Below, piece by piece: positions 1-12,517 of a stretch of DNA of 64,000 nucleotides. This stretch comes from Mycolicibacterium duvalii (GTDB lineage: Bacteria; Actinomycetota; Actinomycetes; Mycobacteriales; Mycobacteriaceae): contig NZ_AP022563.1 of the NCBI RefSeq assembly GCF_010726645.1, positions 620,001-684,000 on the forward strand. Reading direction: 5' to 3'. Position 1 is the stretch's first letter. The number at the start of each line of letters is the position of its first letter. Under the pieces are notes generated by a model that made no database searches, had not been told where the DNA came from, and worked only from the letters and a program-made list of their open reading frames with translations. Both the position numbers and the translations under genes were made by a program.

Positions 1-3000
1 CCTGGCCGGTGAGGTAGGCGATCAGCCGGGGTCCGGAACCGTTCTCATCGACGATGACCGCGGCTTGGGTGATGCCGGGCAGTGTGGCCAGTGCGGTGTG
101 GATTTCGGCGAGTTCGATGCGGTGGCCGCGGATCTTGACTTGGTCGTCGGCGCGGCCGTGGTAGTGCAGTTGGCCGTCGGGGCGCCATGCTACGAGGTCG
201 CCGGTGCGGTACATGCGGGTGCCTGGTGGGCCGTAGGGGGATGCCAGGAATCGGGTGGCGGTCAGGTCGGGTCGTCGGAGGTAGCCGGTGGCTACGCCGG
301 GGCCGGCGACGTAGAGTTCGCCGAGCACTCCGGCGGGGACGGGGTGGAGGTGTTGGTCGAGGACGAACAGGGCCGAGGTGGGCACGGGTGTGCCGATGGG
401 CGCGGGTCCGGATCCGGCGGTCAGGGGCGGGGTCATGGTGGCGTAGACGGTGGCCTCGGTGGGGCCGTAGGCGTTGATCAGTTTCCGGCCGGGGGCCCAG
501 CGGTCGACGATTTCGGCGGGGCAGGCTTCCCCGCCGAGAAGTACGGTGACGGAGTCGAGTCGGTTTGGGTCCAAAGCGGTGATGGCCGAGGGGGGTTTGG
601 GTCAGGACGGTGACGTGTTCGTCGGTGAGGAGTTGGTGTAGTGCCGGCGGGTTGGCGGTGGTGTCTTCGCTGATGATGACCAGTTGGGCGCCGCCCAGGA
701 GGGCGGCCCAGATTTCCCAGACCGAGAAATCGAAGGCGTAGGAATGGCATTGGGTCCATACCTGGTGGGCACCGAGTGTGGGTGGGGTGGAGTCCGCGAT
801 GTGGGCCAGGTTGGCATGGGTGACCGCCACCGCCTTGGGCGTGCCGGTCGTGCCCGAGGTGTAGATCACGTAGGCGATATCGTCGGGGCCGGCCACCGAG
901 ACCGCACAGGCAGGATGGTCTTCGCGCAGTACCCCGTCGACGTCGACGACCGTCAGGCCCGGGGCGGTCAGCCGGCAACGCAGATTCGACGTGGTGACAG
1001 CGACGACGGGCGCGAGATCGTCGAGCATGAACCGGACGCGTTCATCGGGGTGGGCTGGGTCGATCGGCAGATAGGCGGCGCCGGTCTTGAGTACCGCGAG
1101 CATCGCCACGATCGCCTCAGCACACCGGTCGAACAGCAACGCCACACAGCGACCGGGTCGCGCGCCGTGCCCGATCAGCCTGTGCGCCAGTCGGTTCGCG
1201 ATGTTGTCGAGGTCGCGGTAGGTCAGTGCCTGGGCGCCGAAGCTGACCGCGATCGCCTCGGGGGTGCAGGCGGCCTGGGCGATGAACAGCTCGGGAACCG
1301 AAGCTGTGGAGGGTGTGTGGCTGCGCAGCATCTCCTGGTTGCCCAGTGTTGCCAGTCGCCGGTGTTCGTCGGCGCCGAGAACATCCAGCGACGACAACCG
1401 TTGGTCGGCGTCGGTGACCATCGCGGTCAGCACTCGTTCGAAGCGGTCCACCAGGATCTGGACCGAGGACGCCTCGAAGACGTCGGTGCGGTATTCCACC
1501 GTGCCCACAATCCCCGCCGGTGCACCGGATTCGGTGCACCGCTCCGACATCGAGAACGAGAGATCCATCCGCGCGGCGCGGGTCTGCACCGGCAGCGGGG
1601 TCACCGGGAGTGCACCCAGACGCAGCCCCGCAATGGGGTCACCGGAAAGCCCCGGGACGTTCTGCCAGGACATCGCCACCTGTACCAGCGGATGATGACT
1701 CAGCGAGCGGGTCGGATTGAGGTGTTCGACGAGGAGTTCGAAGGGCACGTCCTGGTTCTCGTAGGCGGCCAGGCTGCGTCGCCGGACCTGTTCGAGCACC
1801 TCGGCCATCGTCGGATCACCGGCCAGATCGACCCGCAGGACCAACGTGTTGACGAAGAAGCCGACCAGCTTCTCCAGGGCGGGATCGCTGCGCCCGGCGA
1901 TCGGGAAGCCCACCGCCACATCCGAACTGGCACTCAACTTCGACAGCAGCACCGCCAGCGCGGCCTGCACCACCATGAACGCCGTCGCGCCGTGACCGCG
2001 AGCCATCTGCCGGATCTGCTGCTGCAGCCCCGGCGGCCACGTCACCTCCACACTGGCCCCACGACCGTCAGCCACAGCCGGATAGGGCCGATCGGTGGGC
2101 AACGCCACCCGCGCGGACATTCCGGCCAGTGCCTCTCGCCAGTGCGCCAACTGGGCGGCAATCGGACTGGACTCGTCAGTGAGGTCTCCGAAGTTCTCTC
2201 GCTGCCAGAGCGTGTAATCGACGTACTGCACCGGCAGCTCCGCCCACCCGGGCGGCGCACCGGCGCACCGCGCGGCATAAGCCACACTCATGTCAGCGAG
2301 CAGCGGCGCAATCGACCATCCATCCGCAGCGACATGATGGACTACCCCCACCAACACATGCTCGGTAGCGCTGAGCCCGAGCACCGACGCGCGGACCGGT
2401 AACTCACGATCCAGACGGAAGGTGTGGCGGGCCGCCGCTTCGATCGCCGCAGTCACGCGCTCTTCCGACCATGCGGAAGCGTCGACGACATCGAGGTCGG
2501 GTTGTGCGCACTCTGCGGGCACCACCACCTGTCGTGCCATCCCGTCGATCTCAGGCAGTAGTGTGCGCAGCGACTCGTGACGAACCACCACGTCAGCCAT
2601 TGCTGCACGCAGTGCCGCCACGTCCAGAGGCCCCTGCACCCGCACCGCGAAGGGGATGTTGTACACCGGTGACGGGCCCTGCAACTGATCGACGAACCAC
2701 AATCGGGACTGCGCGTACGACAAAGGCACCACGGGCGGGCGTGCGACTCGGGCCAACGGTGCGCGACCGTTGCCGCCGCCGCCGATGCGCGGGGCGAGCG
2801 TGGCAACCGTCGATGCGTCGAACAGGTCGTGGACCGCCAGCGCGGAATCCAGCGAGTCGTTGATCGCGGTGATCAACCGCATCGCCAAGATGCTGTCGCC
2901 GCCCAGATCGAAGAACGAGTCGTCGACTCCGACCCGCGCCACTCCCAGCACCTCGGCGAAAATGCCTGTCAGGATCTCTTCTACGGCAGTGGCAGGGGCA

Positions 3001-5843
3001 CGGTAGGAGCCGCCGTCCGAATATTCCGGAGCGGGCAGCGCTCGGCTGTCGAGCTTGCCGTTGACCGTCAGCGGCAGGCTCTCGAGCACGACGATCGCGG
3101 CCGGCACCATGTACGACGGCAACCGATCCGCCAGCCGGGCTCGTACCTGGGCGGGATCGACAGTCCCGGTGAGGTATCCGACCAGTCGCTTGTCGCCGGC
3201 GCGGTCCTCCCGAGCAATGACGATCGCCTGCTCGACGCCGTCCTGTTCGGCGAGTACGGACTGGATCTCCCCGAGCTCGATTCGGAAACCACGGATCTTG
3301 ACCTGGTGATCGCCGCGGCCCAGGTACTCCAACTGCCCGTCGGCGCGCCAGCGGACCAGATCTCCGGTCCGATACATCCGCTGACCGGGCGGCCCGAACG
3401 GACACGGTAGGAACCGCGAGGCGGTCAGACCCGGGCGGCGTACATACCCGACCCCGACACCCCGGCCCGCGACGTACAACTCACCGACCACGCCCACCGG
3501 CACCGGACGCAGCCACCCGTCGAGGACGAACAGCGCCGCGCCCGGCACCGGCGCACCGATCGGCGGATTCCCCGAACCCGGCGTCAACGGTTTGCTCGCC
3601 GTGGCGAAGATCGTGGTCTCCGTGGGACCGTAGACGTTGATCAAGACGTTTCCGGCTGCCCACCGGTCGACGACCTCGGTCGGACACGCCTCGCCGCCGA
3701 CCAACACCGAAACCGAGTGCAGCCCCTCCGGACGCAGCGCTCCCAACGACGACGGCGTCTGGGCGAGCATCGTGACCCGTTGCTCGAGCAGCAGCGTATG
3801 CAGATCCTGTGGCGAACGCGCAACTGCTTCGGGAACCACCACCAGCCGTCCGCCGTGCAGCAGGGCACCCCAGATCTCCCACACGGAGAAGTCGAAGGCG
3901 TACGAGAAGATCTGCGTCCATACCTGTGGCGCTGACAGGTCGATGCCGACGTCGATCGAGGCATAGAGTCGGGTGACGTTATGATGCGTGACAGCAACAC
4001 CTTTCGGTGCTCCTGTGGTCCCCGAGGTGTAGATGATGTGGGCCACGTCATCGGGAGCGGGGGGTGGCACCGCGGTGCTGGGCCGGCACTCGATTGCCGG
4101 GTCGTCGACATCGATGACGGGCAGGCGCGAGCCGGAGAACCGATGGGCCAGCGCCGCGGTGGTGACGGCGGCGATCGGGGTGGAGTCGCCGACCATGAAC
4201 TCGATCCGCGATTGCGGGTGCGCCGGGTCGATGGGTAGGTAGGCGGCCCCCGTTTTGAGGATCCCGAGGATTGCCGGCACGGCCTGGGGCGAGCGTTCCA
4301 GCAGCAGCGCCACACACGCACCGGGACCGGCGCCGTAGCCGATCAGCATGTTTGCGAACCGATTCGAGGCCGCGTCGAGTTCACGGTAGGTCCACGACCG
4401 GCCGTCGCCGGTCACCGCGGTGGCCGTGGGCGTCCGCTCGACCTGAGCCGTGAACGCGTCCGGGATCGAAAGGTGCGTCGACGCGGGTGCGGTGAGGATC
4501 GCGCGGTTACTCCAGAGGTCCAAAGCGGGGTCCCGGACCCCGCCGGGCGGGTCGATCGCGGAAAGGCGCCTGCCGGGATCGGCCGTCATCGCGACCATCA
4601 ACCGCTGTAGCCGCAGCGCCAGGTCCGGGACATCCAGGGTCGCCAGGGCATGTCCGGTGCCGGCCGTGCTGAGGAACAGGTCGTCGCCGGTTGCGGAAAA
4701 GAACATTCCGAACCCGGCTACCTGGCCCGAGGTGGTGTAGGACGCGGACCCCGACAGGCCACCGAAATCGAGCGTGAAGACCGACGGGATGAAATTCACG
4801 TCGACCCTGTCGGTGAGGAGGCCGGGGCTATGGGGGTTGGCCTTGCGCTCCAGCTCCTTGACGGGAAAGCGCTGATGGTGCAATGCCTCTCGGATCCGGG
4901 TGTGGACCAGCGCGCAGAAGTCGGTCACCGAGGTGCTCGGTGATACCGGGAGCACCAGCGGCACCACCCCGGACATCATGGCGGGCAGGGTCTTCGACTG
5001 CGGGGACACTCGTCTACTGACGGGGAAGTCAAGCACTACCTCAGAGCCCGCGCCCGACCAACCGCGTATCAGCAGGGCGCAGGCGGCGGTGATGATCGAG
5101 GACCGCGGCATGTCCCAGACCTGCGCCAGCTGGTGGACTCCGCGGAGTACCCGGGGGTCGAGTCGAGTAGGCGCGGACGGACGGGGATCCTGCGGGTCGC
5201 CTGCGGACGACGGCCTGTGTTCGGCACCGTGATCGCATGGCAGGTGACCGGTCCAGTAGGCGCGGTCCTCCACGTAGTCCGGTGACGACTCATAGTCGGC
5301 CTCGGAGTCGATGAGATCCTGCAGCGATCCGAAGAAGGCGGGGGGAATCGGAGATCCGGCGACCACGGCCGAATACACGGCAGCGATTCGATGGCCGGCC
5401 AACGCGAGGCCGAATCCGTCGGCGATGATGTGGTGGCAGCAGGAGAACCAATAGAACTCCGCGGGTCCGGTCTTGAACAACGCAAAGGCGAACAGCGGAC
5501 CGGTGAGCGGCATCGGCGTGCTCTGGATCGACGACGCGATGGCGAACGCTTCCCCTGCAGGGTCCGGCGCGGAACTGAGGTCGTGGTAGGCGAGGTTCAC
5601 CGGGGGGTCAGCGACGGCCTTCTGCGCGAGGTGGCCGTTGTCCGCGAAGAACGAGGCTCGGAGCGGCTCGGCTTCCTTGATGACCCGGCGAATCGCCCAT
5701 TCGAGGGGACCCCGTTGAACCGGTCCGTCGATCTTGACGAACAACCCCAGTTGCCACCTCGTGCCGAAACGGCCCGTCGCCTGCGCGAGCCAGATGTCGA
5801 GTTGTCCGGGGGTGAGCGGAAAGGTCCGGTCGTCGTTGGCCAT
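1..5843 (-). CDS. Non-ribosomal peptide synthetase, C-A-T-C-A..., partial at the left edge, with an apparent frameshift
   Basis: Multimodular NRPS that selects and condenses amino acids on carrier domains. Domains read in order: condensation domain with HHIIADG at residues 137-143, adenylation domain ([11 protein letters not shown] near 600, TGDLVRW, NGKLD), thiolation domain (DLGGDSI near 1000), a second C domain of LCL type (HHVAADG near 1180), and a second A domain ([10 protein letters not shown]). Around residue 1750 (nt 590-595) a run of six Gs (Cs on the coding strand) throws the frame out; dropping one base restores [13 protein letters not shown] and a normal A domain that stays open to base 1 (ending [19 protein letters not shown]). 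The annotated span therefore assumes a one-base correction; uncorrected, translation ends at 45 in arginine/proline-rich nonsense. Start ATG follows AGGACACC and lies 15 nt after the PKS stop, so the two are co-transcribed. The first C domain probably accepts the acyl chain made by the PKS (inference). Confidence 0.93.
590..595 (-). other. Homopolymer frameshift site in the NRPS
   Basis: Six consecutive G (C on the coding strand) where the A-domain consensus requires five. Upstream the coding frame reads HVTVLTQTP and then leaves the family pattern; downstream in the shifted frame [36 protein letters not shown] and [10 protein letters not shown] continue the domain without a stop to the window edge. 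It is either a sequencing or assembly indel in a homopolymer or a real inactivating mutation. Confidence 0.85.
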
Positions 5844-5858
5844 CTGGTGTCCTCGCGG

Positions 5859-8800
5859 TCAGGCAGCCCGCGCGGATGCCAGCTTGTCGCATAGCAGGTC
5901 CGCCAGACCGCGAATGGTGATCGTGGTGATATCGGTGGAGGAGAGGCGAATTCCGGTCTCGGTTTCGACGCGGGTACGCAGTTCGAGCGCCCCCAACGAG
6001 TCCAGGCCGTAGCCGGACAACGGTCGGTCGGGATCGACGCTGCGGCGCAGGATCAGGGTGATCTGGTCTGAGATCAGGCGACGCAGGCGCGTCGGCCACT
6101 CGTCGGAGGGCAGTTGGTCGAGCTCGGCGAGCAGTTCGCCGGCACCCGTCGTGGCTTCGCCTCGGACGCGGAACGCTTCGGCGAAAGGACTGCGTTCGGC
6201 GAAGACCGACAGCCAGGGGGCGTCCGACACGGGGGCGTAGCCGGTGTGGGCGCGGTCGTGACGCAACAGGGCATCGAGGGCGTGGGCGCCCTCGTCGGGA
6301 GTGATGGCGGCCCCGGACTGCTCGGCGTACTGGGCGGCGCGACCGATCTGGGACCACGGGCCCCAGGCGATGGCCGTGGCCGGACGTCCCTGGGATCGCT
6401 GCCAGTGGGTGAAGCCGTCCAGCCAACTGTTGGCCGCCGCATAGGCCCCCTGGCCCGGTGAACCGACCATCGCCGCCGCCGAGGAGAACGAGCAGAACCA
6501 GTCCAGCGGCTGATCGACGGTAGCGGCGTGCAGGTTCCAGGCGCCGTGCACCTTCGGCGCCCAGTCATGCCGGATGATCTCGTCGGTGATGCTGGTCAAC
6601 GTGGCATCCTCGACGACCGCGGCCGCGTGCAGCACCCCCCGCACGGGAAGTCCGGTGGCGGTCGCCGCGGCCACCAGGCGTGGCGCGGTCTCCGGCGCGG
6701 CGATGTCACCGCACTCGACGGCGACTTCGGCACCCGTCGCGCGGATGCGCTCGATCACTTCGCGTGCCTCCGGTGTCGGCTGCGATCGGGACGACAGCAC
6801 CAGGCGTCCGCAGCCGGCCGCTGCCATCCGCTCCGCGAGGAACAGGCCGAGACCGCCCAGCCCGCCGCTGATCAGGTAGGCGCCGTCGCGGCGGAAGACG
6901 TCCGTCTGCGCCGGCGGGACGGCGACGGTGCACTGCGCCGCGCATCCGATGTCGAGCACCAGCTTGCCGGTGTGCTGTGCACCGCTCATCAAGCGAATGG
7001 CGGAGGCGGTGTCGGTGAGGGGGAACCGGCTGATCTGGGGTAGGGCAAGGGTGCCGTCGGCGGTGCGTCGGTACACCTCGAGCAGCAGGTCCCGCAATCG
7101 GTCGGGATGGCTGTAGGCGAGCAGTCCGAGATCTACGGCATGGAACGCCAGATTGCGGCGAAAGGGCGCCAGTCCCAACCGGGTGTCACCGTAGATGTCG
7201 CGCTTACCGATCTCGATGAAGCGTCCGCCGAGTGCGAGGAGTTCCAGCCCCGCCCGCTGGGCAGCGCCGGTCACCGAGTTGAGGACGATGTCCACGCCGT
7301 AGCCACCGGTGTCGCGGCGAATCTGATCCGCAAACTGCAGACTCCGGGAATCGTAGATGTATTCGATTCCCATGTCCCGCAGCAGAACCCGGCGTTCTTC
7401 CTTACCCGCGGTCGCGTACACCTGCGCTCCGGTGGCACGGGCGATCGCGATGGCGGCCTGACCCACACCGCCGGTGGCGGAATGGATCAGCACCTTGTCT
7501 CCGGCCCTGATCCCGGCGAGTTCGTGCAATCCGTACCACGCGGTGGCGTAGGCGGTGGTCACCGCAGCAGCCTGCGCGTCGCTGAGTCCGGCCGGTAGCG
7601 GGACCATGCGGCAGGCATCGGTGGTGATGAACGTGGACCAGCAGCCGTCCGCGCACAGCCCGCCGACCCGGTCGCCGACGGCGAGACCGGTGACATCCGG
7701 CCCGGCTGCGGACACGACTCCGACGAAGTCCGTACCCAAGCGAGGCAGCCGTCCCTCGAATGCCGGGTAGCGGCCGAACGCCACCAGGACATCGGCGAAG
7801 TTCACACTGGACGCGGTGACAGCGACCTCGACCTGCCCGGGGCCGGGCGGAATACGTTCCCCCAGAACCAATTCTGCGGTTCCCAGATCTCCCGGGGTGC
7901 GGATGGCCAGGCCGACCGCGTCGTCCGTGCCAGCGGCCGTGGTGCGCCGATCCTCCGCGCGCAGCGGGCCCGGCATCAACCTCGCGACGTACCACGCGTC
8001 GGCGCGCCACGCGGTTTCGTCCTCGTCGGACCCGGCCAGCAGCTGCCGCGCCAGGAGGTCGGACCCGGTGGCGTCGTCGACATCTATCTGCGTGACACGT
8101 AGGTGCGGGTGCTCGGCACCGACGGTCCGCAACAGGCCACGCAGACCGGCCTGCTCCAGGTTCGGGACGTCTTCCGGGGTGACGGCTTGAGCGTGTCGTG
8201 TCAGCACGTAAAGGCGTGGCAGATCATCGCGAGCCTCCGGAAGCCCCCGGATGATCCGAACCAGATGTTCCACGTACTCGCGTCCCAGCGTGGGGCTGTG
8301 CTGGACCGGGCCGCCGTCGGCGGGGCCGGTGAGGATGACGACACCGGAGACGTCGCCGGAACCCACTTGCCGGGTGACCGCACCGGCTTTCGACGCATGG
8401 TCAGCGCGGCGCGGCCAGGAGATCGTGATGCACTGTGCTCCGGCGTCGTGCAACGCACCGGTCAGTGAGGCGGCGGTGGCATCTGTGGGATCGGTGCTGA
8501 CCAGCAGCCAGGTTCCGGCGTCGTGTTCAACCTCGGGTAGCTCACGCCGTCGCCATTCGATCGACAGCAACCGGTTCGCCAACACCCGCTCGTCACGGTC
8601 GGACTGGGCTGCACCTACGCCCAGGCGCAGACCCTCCACGGTGGCCAGGACCGCTCCGTGCCCGTCGAGGATGTTCAGGTCGGTGTGGACGTCCGCTGCG
8701 CCGACGTGCGCGATACGCGCGCTGCAGAAGCGGGCGCTGCGGGCCGGACCGTATGTTCGCAGCCGGCGAATGCCCAACGGCACCGCGAGGCCGTCATCGC

Positions 8801-11800
8801 CCAGGGCGACGAGTTGCGGATGCGCGGCCACGGACTGAAAGCAGGCATCCAGCAGAGCGGGGTGGATGCCGTATGCGTCCTGCTGCGAACGGATCTGCCC
8901 GGGCAGCGTGACTTCGGCGAGCAAGGTCGCGGTCTGCTCGTCAGCGGTGTACACCGCAGCCAGACCGGTGAACGACGGGCCGTAGCGAATGCCGTGCCGG
9001 TCCAGTCGCGTGCGCACCGCGGCCCCATCTTCGACGTTCGGGTGCGCGGCGCGCAGCGCGCAGATGTCCTGTGGGGGAGGAGGTTCGGCATCGGTGACCG
9101 CCAGCCGTGCGGTGGCCAACCGGGTTTGCTCACCGGCGTGGTCGGTTTCCACACTGAACTCGGCGACGCCTGGCGCTTGCAGCGTGGCGCCGGCCCCGAC
9201 CGTGGTCTGCTCGTCGAGGAGTAGCTCCTGCGCGAAGACGAGGTCACGGACTTCCGCGCGGTCGCCCAGCAGCGTGCCGGCGGCAGCCAGCGCCATCTCG
9301 CAGAAGGCCGCGCCCGGCAGCACCGCCACGCCGGCGATCCGGTGGTCGGCGAGATAGGGGTGTGCCGCGGTGCCGACTTCTCCCTGCCAGACGTGTCTTT
9401 CGGGTTGCTCCTGCAGGCGGACGTGGGCACCGAGCAGCGGATGTACGGAAATGGTACGGCCACCGTGGGTCAGCGGCTCCGACGCGCCGCGGGAGAACAT
9501 CAGCCGCCGATGGGTCCAGGTGGGCAGGGGCGCGTCGACCAGCCGGCCATCAGGGCAGAGCTCGGTGAAGTCGATCGCTGCGCCCGCGCCGTACAGATCG
9601 ATCACGAGTCCGCGCATTCCCTCTGGTGTGCTCTGGTCCCGGCGCATGGCCGCCAGCGTCGCCGGCGTGATGTCCAGACTGCGGGCAGTCTGCTCGACCG
9701 CGTGGGTCAGCAGTGGATGCGGTGCGAGTTCGGCGAAGACGCGGTGGCCGTCTTCCAGGGCGGCCGCGACGGCGGGCGCGAAACGGACCATGTTGCGTAG
9801 GTTGTCCACCCAGTAGAGGGCGTCGCACACGGGCTCTTCACGCGGGTCGTACTGCGTGGCCGAATAGTAGGGAATCTCCGGCGTCTTGGGACGCAAGCCG
9901 GCGAGTACCTCAGCCAGTTCGCCGAGAATGGGGTCCACCTGCGGGGAGTGTGATGCGACGTCGACGGCGATCTCGCGGGCCATCACGTCGCGGGCTTCCC
10001 ATGCCGCGATCAGCGCACGCACGGTCTGCGACGCACCGCCGACGACGGTGGATTGCGGCGACGCCACCACGGCTACCACCGCGTCGTCGATGCCTTGAGT
10101 GATGAGCTCTGAGAGGACCTGTTGCGCAGGAAGGTCGACGGCGGCCATCGCGCCCGCTCCGGCCAGGCGGGTCATCAGCCGCGAGCGCCGGCAGATCACG
10201 CGCACGCCGTCTTTCAGTGACAGGGCGCCCGACACCACCGCTGCGGCGACCTCGCCCAGGGAATGTCCGATCACCGCCCCCGGCCGGACGCCATAGGACC
10301 GCATCGTTTCGGCGAGCGCAACCTGCATGGTGAACAAGGCCGGCTGGACGCGGTCGATGCCTGACACGGTGTGCATCGCGGATATCGCGTCGGTCACCGA
10401 GAAGCCGGCCTCGCCGGCGATCAGCGGCTCGACGGCCGCGACGGTGGCCGCGAATGCGGGTTCAGTCGAGAGGAGTTCGCTGCCCATCGCCGCCCATTGC
10501 GAGCCCTGGCCCGAGAACACCCACACCGGTCCACGGTCGTCTTGCCCGACGGCAGCCTGGTACGGAGCGTCGCCGTCGGCGACCACCCGCAGTGACCGGG
10601 CCAACTCGGCCTTCGTCGTGGCGGACACGGCCGTGCGGACCACGCGGTGTGCGCGCCGGCGGGTCAGTGTGTACGCGAGATCGGAAAGACTGAAGTCTTC
10701 GTGCGTCGACACCCAGTCCGACAGGCGCGCTGCTGTTCGTCGCAACTCGTGGGTCGAGGTCGAGGACAGCGGGAACAGCAGGCGGTCAGGGGTGACGCCC
10801 GTTCGCACGCCATGGGCAGGTTGGTGCGGCGCCTGCTCGACGACCGCGTGCACGTTGGTCCCGGACAGTCCGTAGGACGACGCGCAGGCCCGGCGCAGGT
10901 GGTCGCCCGCGACGGGCCAGGGTGTGACCCGCTGGGGCACGAAGAGTTTCGTGTCGATCCGGGCCATCTGATCGGGCAGTCGAGTGAAGTGCAGATTCGG
11001 CGGGACCACGCCGTGTTGGACGGCCAGGACCGCCTTCATCAGCCCCAGCGCCCCGGCAGCGGACTGGGCGTGCCCGAAGTTGGTCTTCAGCGTCGCCAGC
11101 GCGCACGGCCGCCGGATGCCGTAGACGCTGGCCAGGCTCGCGAACTCGATCGGATCGCCGACCGGTGTGCCGGGTCCGTGCGCCTCGACCATGCCGATGG
11201 TGTCGGCGTCCACATCCGCTGCCGCCAGCGCCGACCGGTAGACCGCAGTCTGCGCAGCGAGGGAGGGCGTCGCGATGTTGACGGTGTGGCCGTCCTGATT
11301 GGCGGCGGTGCCCCGGATCACCGCCAGGATGCGGTCCCCGTCGCGCAGGGAGTCCTGCAGACGCTTGAGCAGCAACACCGCACAGCCTTCGGAGGACACG
11401 AAACCGTCCGCCGCGACGTCGAAGGCATGGCATCGTCCGGTCGGTGAGAGCATGCCCTCCGCAGAGCCCGCGACGAACTTGCGCGGGTCCAGCGTCACGG
11501 CGGCACCGCCGGCCAGGGCGAGGTCGCTCTCGCCGTCGACGAGACTACGGCAGGCCAGGTGGACCGCTGTCAGTCCCGAGGAACACGCGGTGTCCACGGT
11601 CATGGCCGGGCCGTGCAGCCCCAAGGCGTACGCGATCCGGCCGGACGCCAGGCTGAAGCTGCTGCCGGTGAAGCCGTAGGGCGCCTCGACCGCATCGGCG
11701 TCCGCGGCCAGCAGTTGGTAGTCGCCGTGGGTCAGTCCGACGAAAACCCCTGTCTGCGAGTCGCTCATCGCTTCCCGGGTGACGCCGGCGTGCTCGACGG

Positions 11801-12116
11801 CTTCCCAGCACGTTTCAAGGAGCAGTCGGTGCTGCGGATCGATCGCTATGGCCTCGCGCTCGTTGATCCCGAAGAACTCCGAGTCGAAGCCGGCGACATC
11901 GTCGAGAAACCCGCCCCACTTCGTCACCGAGCGGCCAGGAACCCCGGGTTGGGGGTCGTAGTATTCGTCGGCATCCCATCGGTCGGGCGGAACCTCGGTG
12001 ACGAGGTCTTCACCGCGCAGCAGCGCTTCCCATAGCCTTTCCGGACAGTCGACGCCCCCCGGTAGGCGGCACGCCATGCCGATGACCGCGATGGGATGCG
12101 ACCCCGAGTTCCCCAC
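5859..12116 (-). CDS. Highly reducing type I polyketide synthase, mycocerosic-acid-synthase-like (KS-AT-DH-ER-KR-ACP)
   Basis: A 2085-aa single-module PKS close in size to Mas (about 2100 aa). KS active site DTACSS with Cys178, His313 in [12 protein letters not shown] (the HGPGT variant I associate with the Mas/Pks2/Pks5 group) and His349 in [13 protein letters not shown] has GQGSQW and GHSLGE with Ser619; its specificity motif reads VASH (720-723), nearer methylmalonyl-type YASH than malonyl-type HAFH. DH shows [32 protein letters not shown], and the C-terminal [13 protein letters not shown]. It would extend an acyl chain with fully reduced, probably methyl-branched units. Start is GTG at 12116 after AGGAGAGTGA. 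It sits between mbtH and the NRPS on the same strand, suggesting that it supplies the lipid part of a lipopeptide. No loading or acyl-AMP-ligase domain is present. Confidence 0.95.
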   Translation of the reverse strand: MGNSGSHPIAVIGMACRLPGGVDCPERLWEALLRGEDLVTEVPPDRWDADEYYDPQPGVPGRSVTKWGGFLDDVAGFDSEFFGINEREAIAIDPQHRLLLETCWEAVEHAGVTREAMSDSQTGVFVGLTHGDYQLLAADADAVEAPYGFTGSSFSLASGRIAYALGLHGPAMTVDTACSSGLTAVHLACRSLVDGESDLALAGGAAVTLDPRKFVAGSAEGMLSPTGRCHAFDVAADGFVSSEGCAVLLLKRLQDSLRDGDRILAVIRGTAANQDGHTVNIATPSLAAQTAVYRSALAAADVDADTIGMVEAHGPGTPVGDPIEFASLASVYGIRRPCALATLKTNFGHAQSAAGALGLMKAVLAVQHGVVPPNLHFTRLPDQMARIDTKLFVPQRVTPWPVAGDHLRRACASSYGLSGTNVHAVVEQAPHQPAHGVRTGVTPDRLLFPLSSTSTHELRRTAARLSDWVSTHEDFSLSDLAYTLTRRRAHRVVRTAVSATTKAELARSLRVVADGDAPYQAAVGQDDRGPVWVFSGQGSQWAAMGSELLSTEPAFAATVAAVEPLIAGEAGFSVTDAISAMHTVSGIDRVQPALFTMQVALAETMRSYGVRPGAVIGHSLGEVAAAVVSGALSLKDGVRVICRRSRLMTRLAGAGAMAAVDLPAQQVLSELITQGIDDAVVAVVASPQSTVVGGASQTVRALIAAWEARDVMAREIAVDVASHSPQVDPILGELAEVLAGLRPKTPEIPYYSATQYDPREEPVCDALYWVDNLRNMVRFAPAVAAALEDGHRVFAELAPHPLLTHAVEQTARSLDITPATLAAMRRDQSTPEGMRGLVIDLYGAGAAIDFTELCPDGRLVDAPLPTWTHRRLMFSRGASEPLTHGGRTISVHPLLGAHVRLQEQPERHVWQGEVGTAAHPYLADHRIAGVAVLPGAAFCEMALAAAGTLLGDRAEVRDLVFAQELLLDEQTTVGAGATLQAPGVAEFSVETDHAGEQTRLATARLAVTDAEPPPPQDICALRAAHPNVEDGAAVRTRLDRHGIRYGPSFTGLAAVYTADEQTATLLAEVTLPGQIRSQQDAYGIHPALLDACFQSVAAHPQLVALGDDGLAVPLGIRRLRTYGPARSARFCSARIAHVGAADVHTDLNILDGHGAVLATVEGLRLGVGAAQSDRDERVLANRLLSIEWRRRELPEVEHDAGTWLLVSTDPTDATAASLTGALHDAGAQCITISWPRRADHASKAGAVTRQVGSGDVSGVVILTGPADGGPVQHSPTLGREYVEHLVRIIRGLPEARDDLPRLYVLTRHAQAVTPEDVPNLEQAGLRGLLRTVGAEHPHLRVTQIDVDDATGSDLLARQLLAGSDEDETAWRADAWYVARLMPGPLRAEDRRTTAAGTDDAVGLAIRTPGDLGTAELVLGERIPPGPGQVEVAVTASSVNFADVLVAFGRYPAFEGRLPRLGTDFVGVVSAAGPDVTGLAVGDRVGGLCADGCWSTFITTDACRMVPLPAGLSDAQAAAVTTAYATAWYGLHELAGIRAGDKVLIHSATGGVGQAAIAIARATGAQVYATAGKEERRVLLRDMGIEYIYDSRSLQFADQIRRDTGGYGVDIVLNSVTGAAQRAGLELLALGGRFIEIGKRDIYGDTRLGLAPFRRNLAFHAVDLGLLAYSHPDRLRDLLLEVYRRTADGTLALPQISRFPLTDTASAIRLMSGAQHTGKLVLDIGCAAQCTVAVPPAQTDVFRRDGAYLISGGLGGLGLFLAERMAAAGCGRLVLSSRSQPTPEAREVIERIRATGAEVAVECGDIAAPETAPRLVAAATATGLPVRGVLHAAAVVEDATLTSITDEIIRHDWAPKVHGAWNLHAATVDQPLDWFCSFSSAAAMVGSPGQGAYAAANSWLDGFTHWQRSQGRPATAIAWGPWSQIGRAAQYAEQSGAAITPDEGAHALDALLRHDRAHTGYAPVSDAPWLSVFAERSPFAEAFRVRGEATTGAGELLAELDQLPSDEWPTRLRRLISDQITLILRRSVDPDRPLSGYGLDSLGALELRTRVETETGIRLSSTDITTITIRGLADLLCDKLASARAA

Positions 12117-12295
12117 CGCGGCTCACTCTCCTGAGCCGAGGGGTCGACGGATGTCAGGCGACCGGTCGCACGGGTGTTCACCGCCCGCGACACGACGACG
12201 GCCGTGAATGAAGTGATCTTCTTGTTGCTCTGCCGAGCTGAATGCTCGACGTCCGTATTCCATCCGACTGCCCCCGATCCGGACGGTCGGGCCGT

Positions 12296-12517
12296 TCAGC
12301 CCTGATTCTTCGCGAGCCTTTCGCGCAGACTCCGCGGCCGAATATCGGTCCAGTTCTGCTCGATGTACTCCAGACATGCAGCGCGCTCGGCCTCGCCGAA
12401 CACCACGCGCCAGCCGTCCGGTACATCGGCGAACACCGGCCACAGGCTGTGCTGCTCTTCGTCGTTGACCAGAACGAAGAAGCTGGCGCTTTCGTCGTCG
12501 AACGGATTGACGCTCAT
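12296..12517 (-). CDS. MbtH-like protein (NRPS adenylation-domain partner)
   Basis: A 73-aa protein with the MbtH family pattern: SVNPFDDE at the N terminus, [17 protein letters not shown], then [10 protein letters not shown] and a C terminus of the [10 protein letters not shown] type. MbtH proteins bind NRPS adenylation domains and help them fold and activate amino acids. The chosen ATG at 12517 starts MSVNPF and has GGGAGAA upstream; the longer open frame upstream lacks family similarity. It is the first recognisable gene downstream of a 514-nt gap and leads the PKS and NRPS genes; 179 nt without a recognised gene separate it from the PKS start. Confidence 0.95.
   Translation of the reverse strand: MSVNPFDDESASFFVLVNDEEQHSLWPVFADVPDGWRVVFGEAERAACLEYIEQNWTDIRPRSLRERLAKNQG

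Noticed and set aside
45..594. The Arg/Pro-rich C-terminal 180 residues of the 1932-aa NRPS frame
   Set aside because: They are the out-of-frame reading after the homopolymer indel. The neighbouring frame gives a normal adenylation domain.
684..2402. Open frame of 572 aa on the plus strand
   Set aside because: Antisense to the NRPS; no domain recognised, composition typical of a GC-rich shadow frame.
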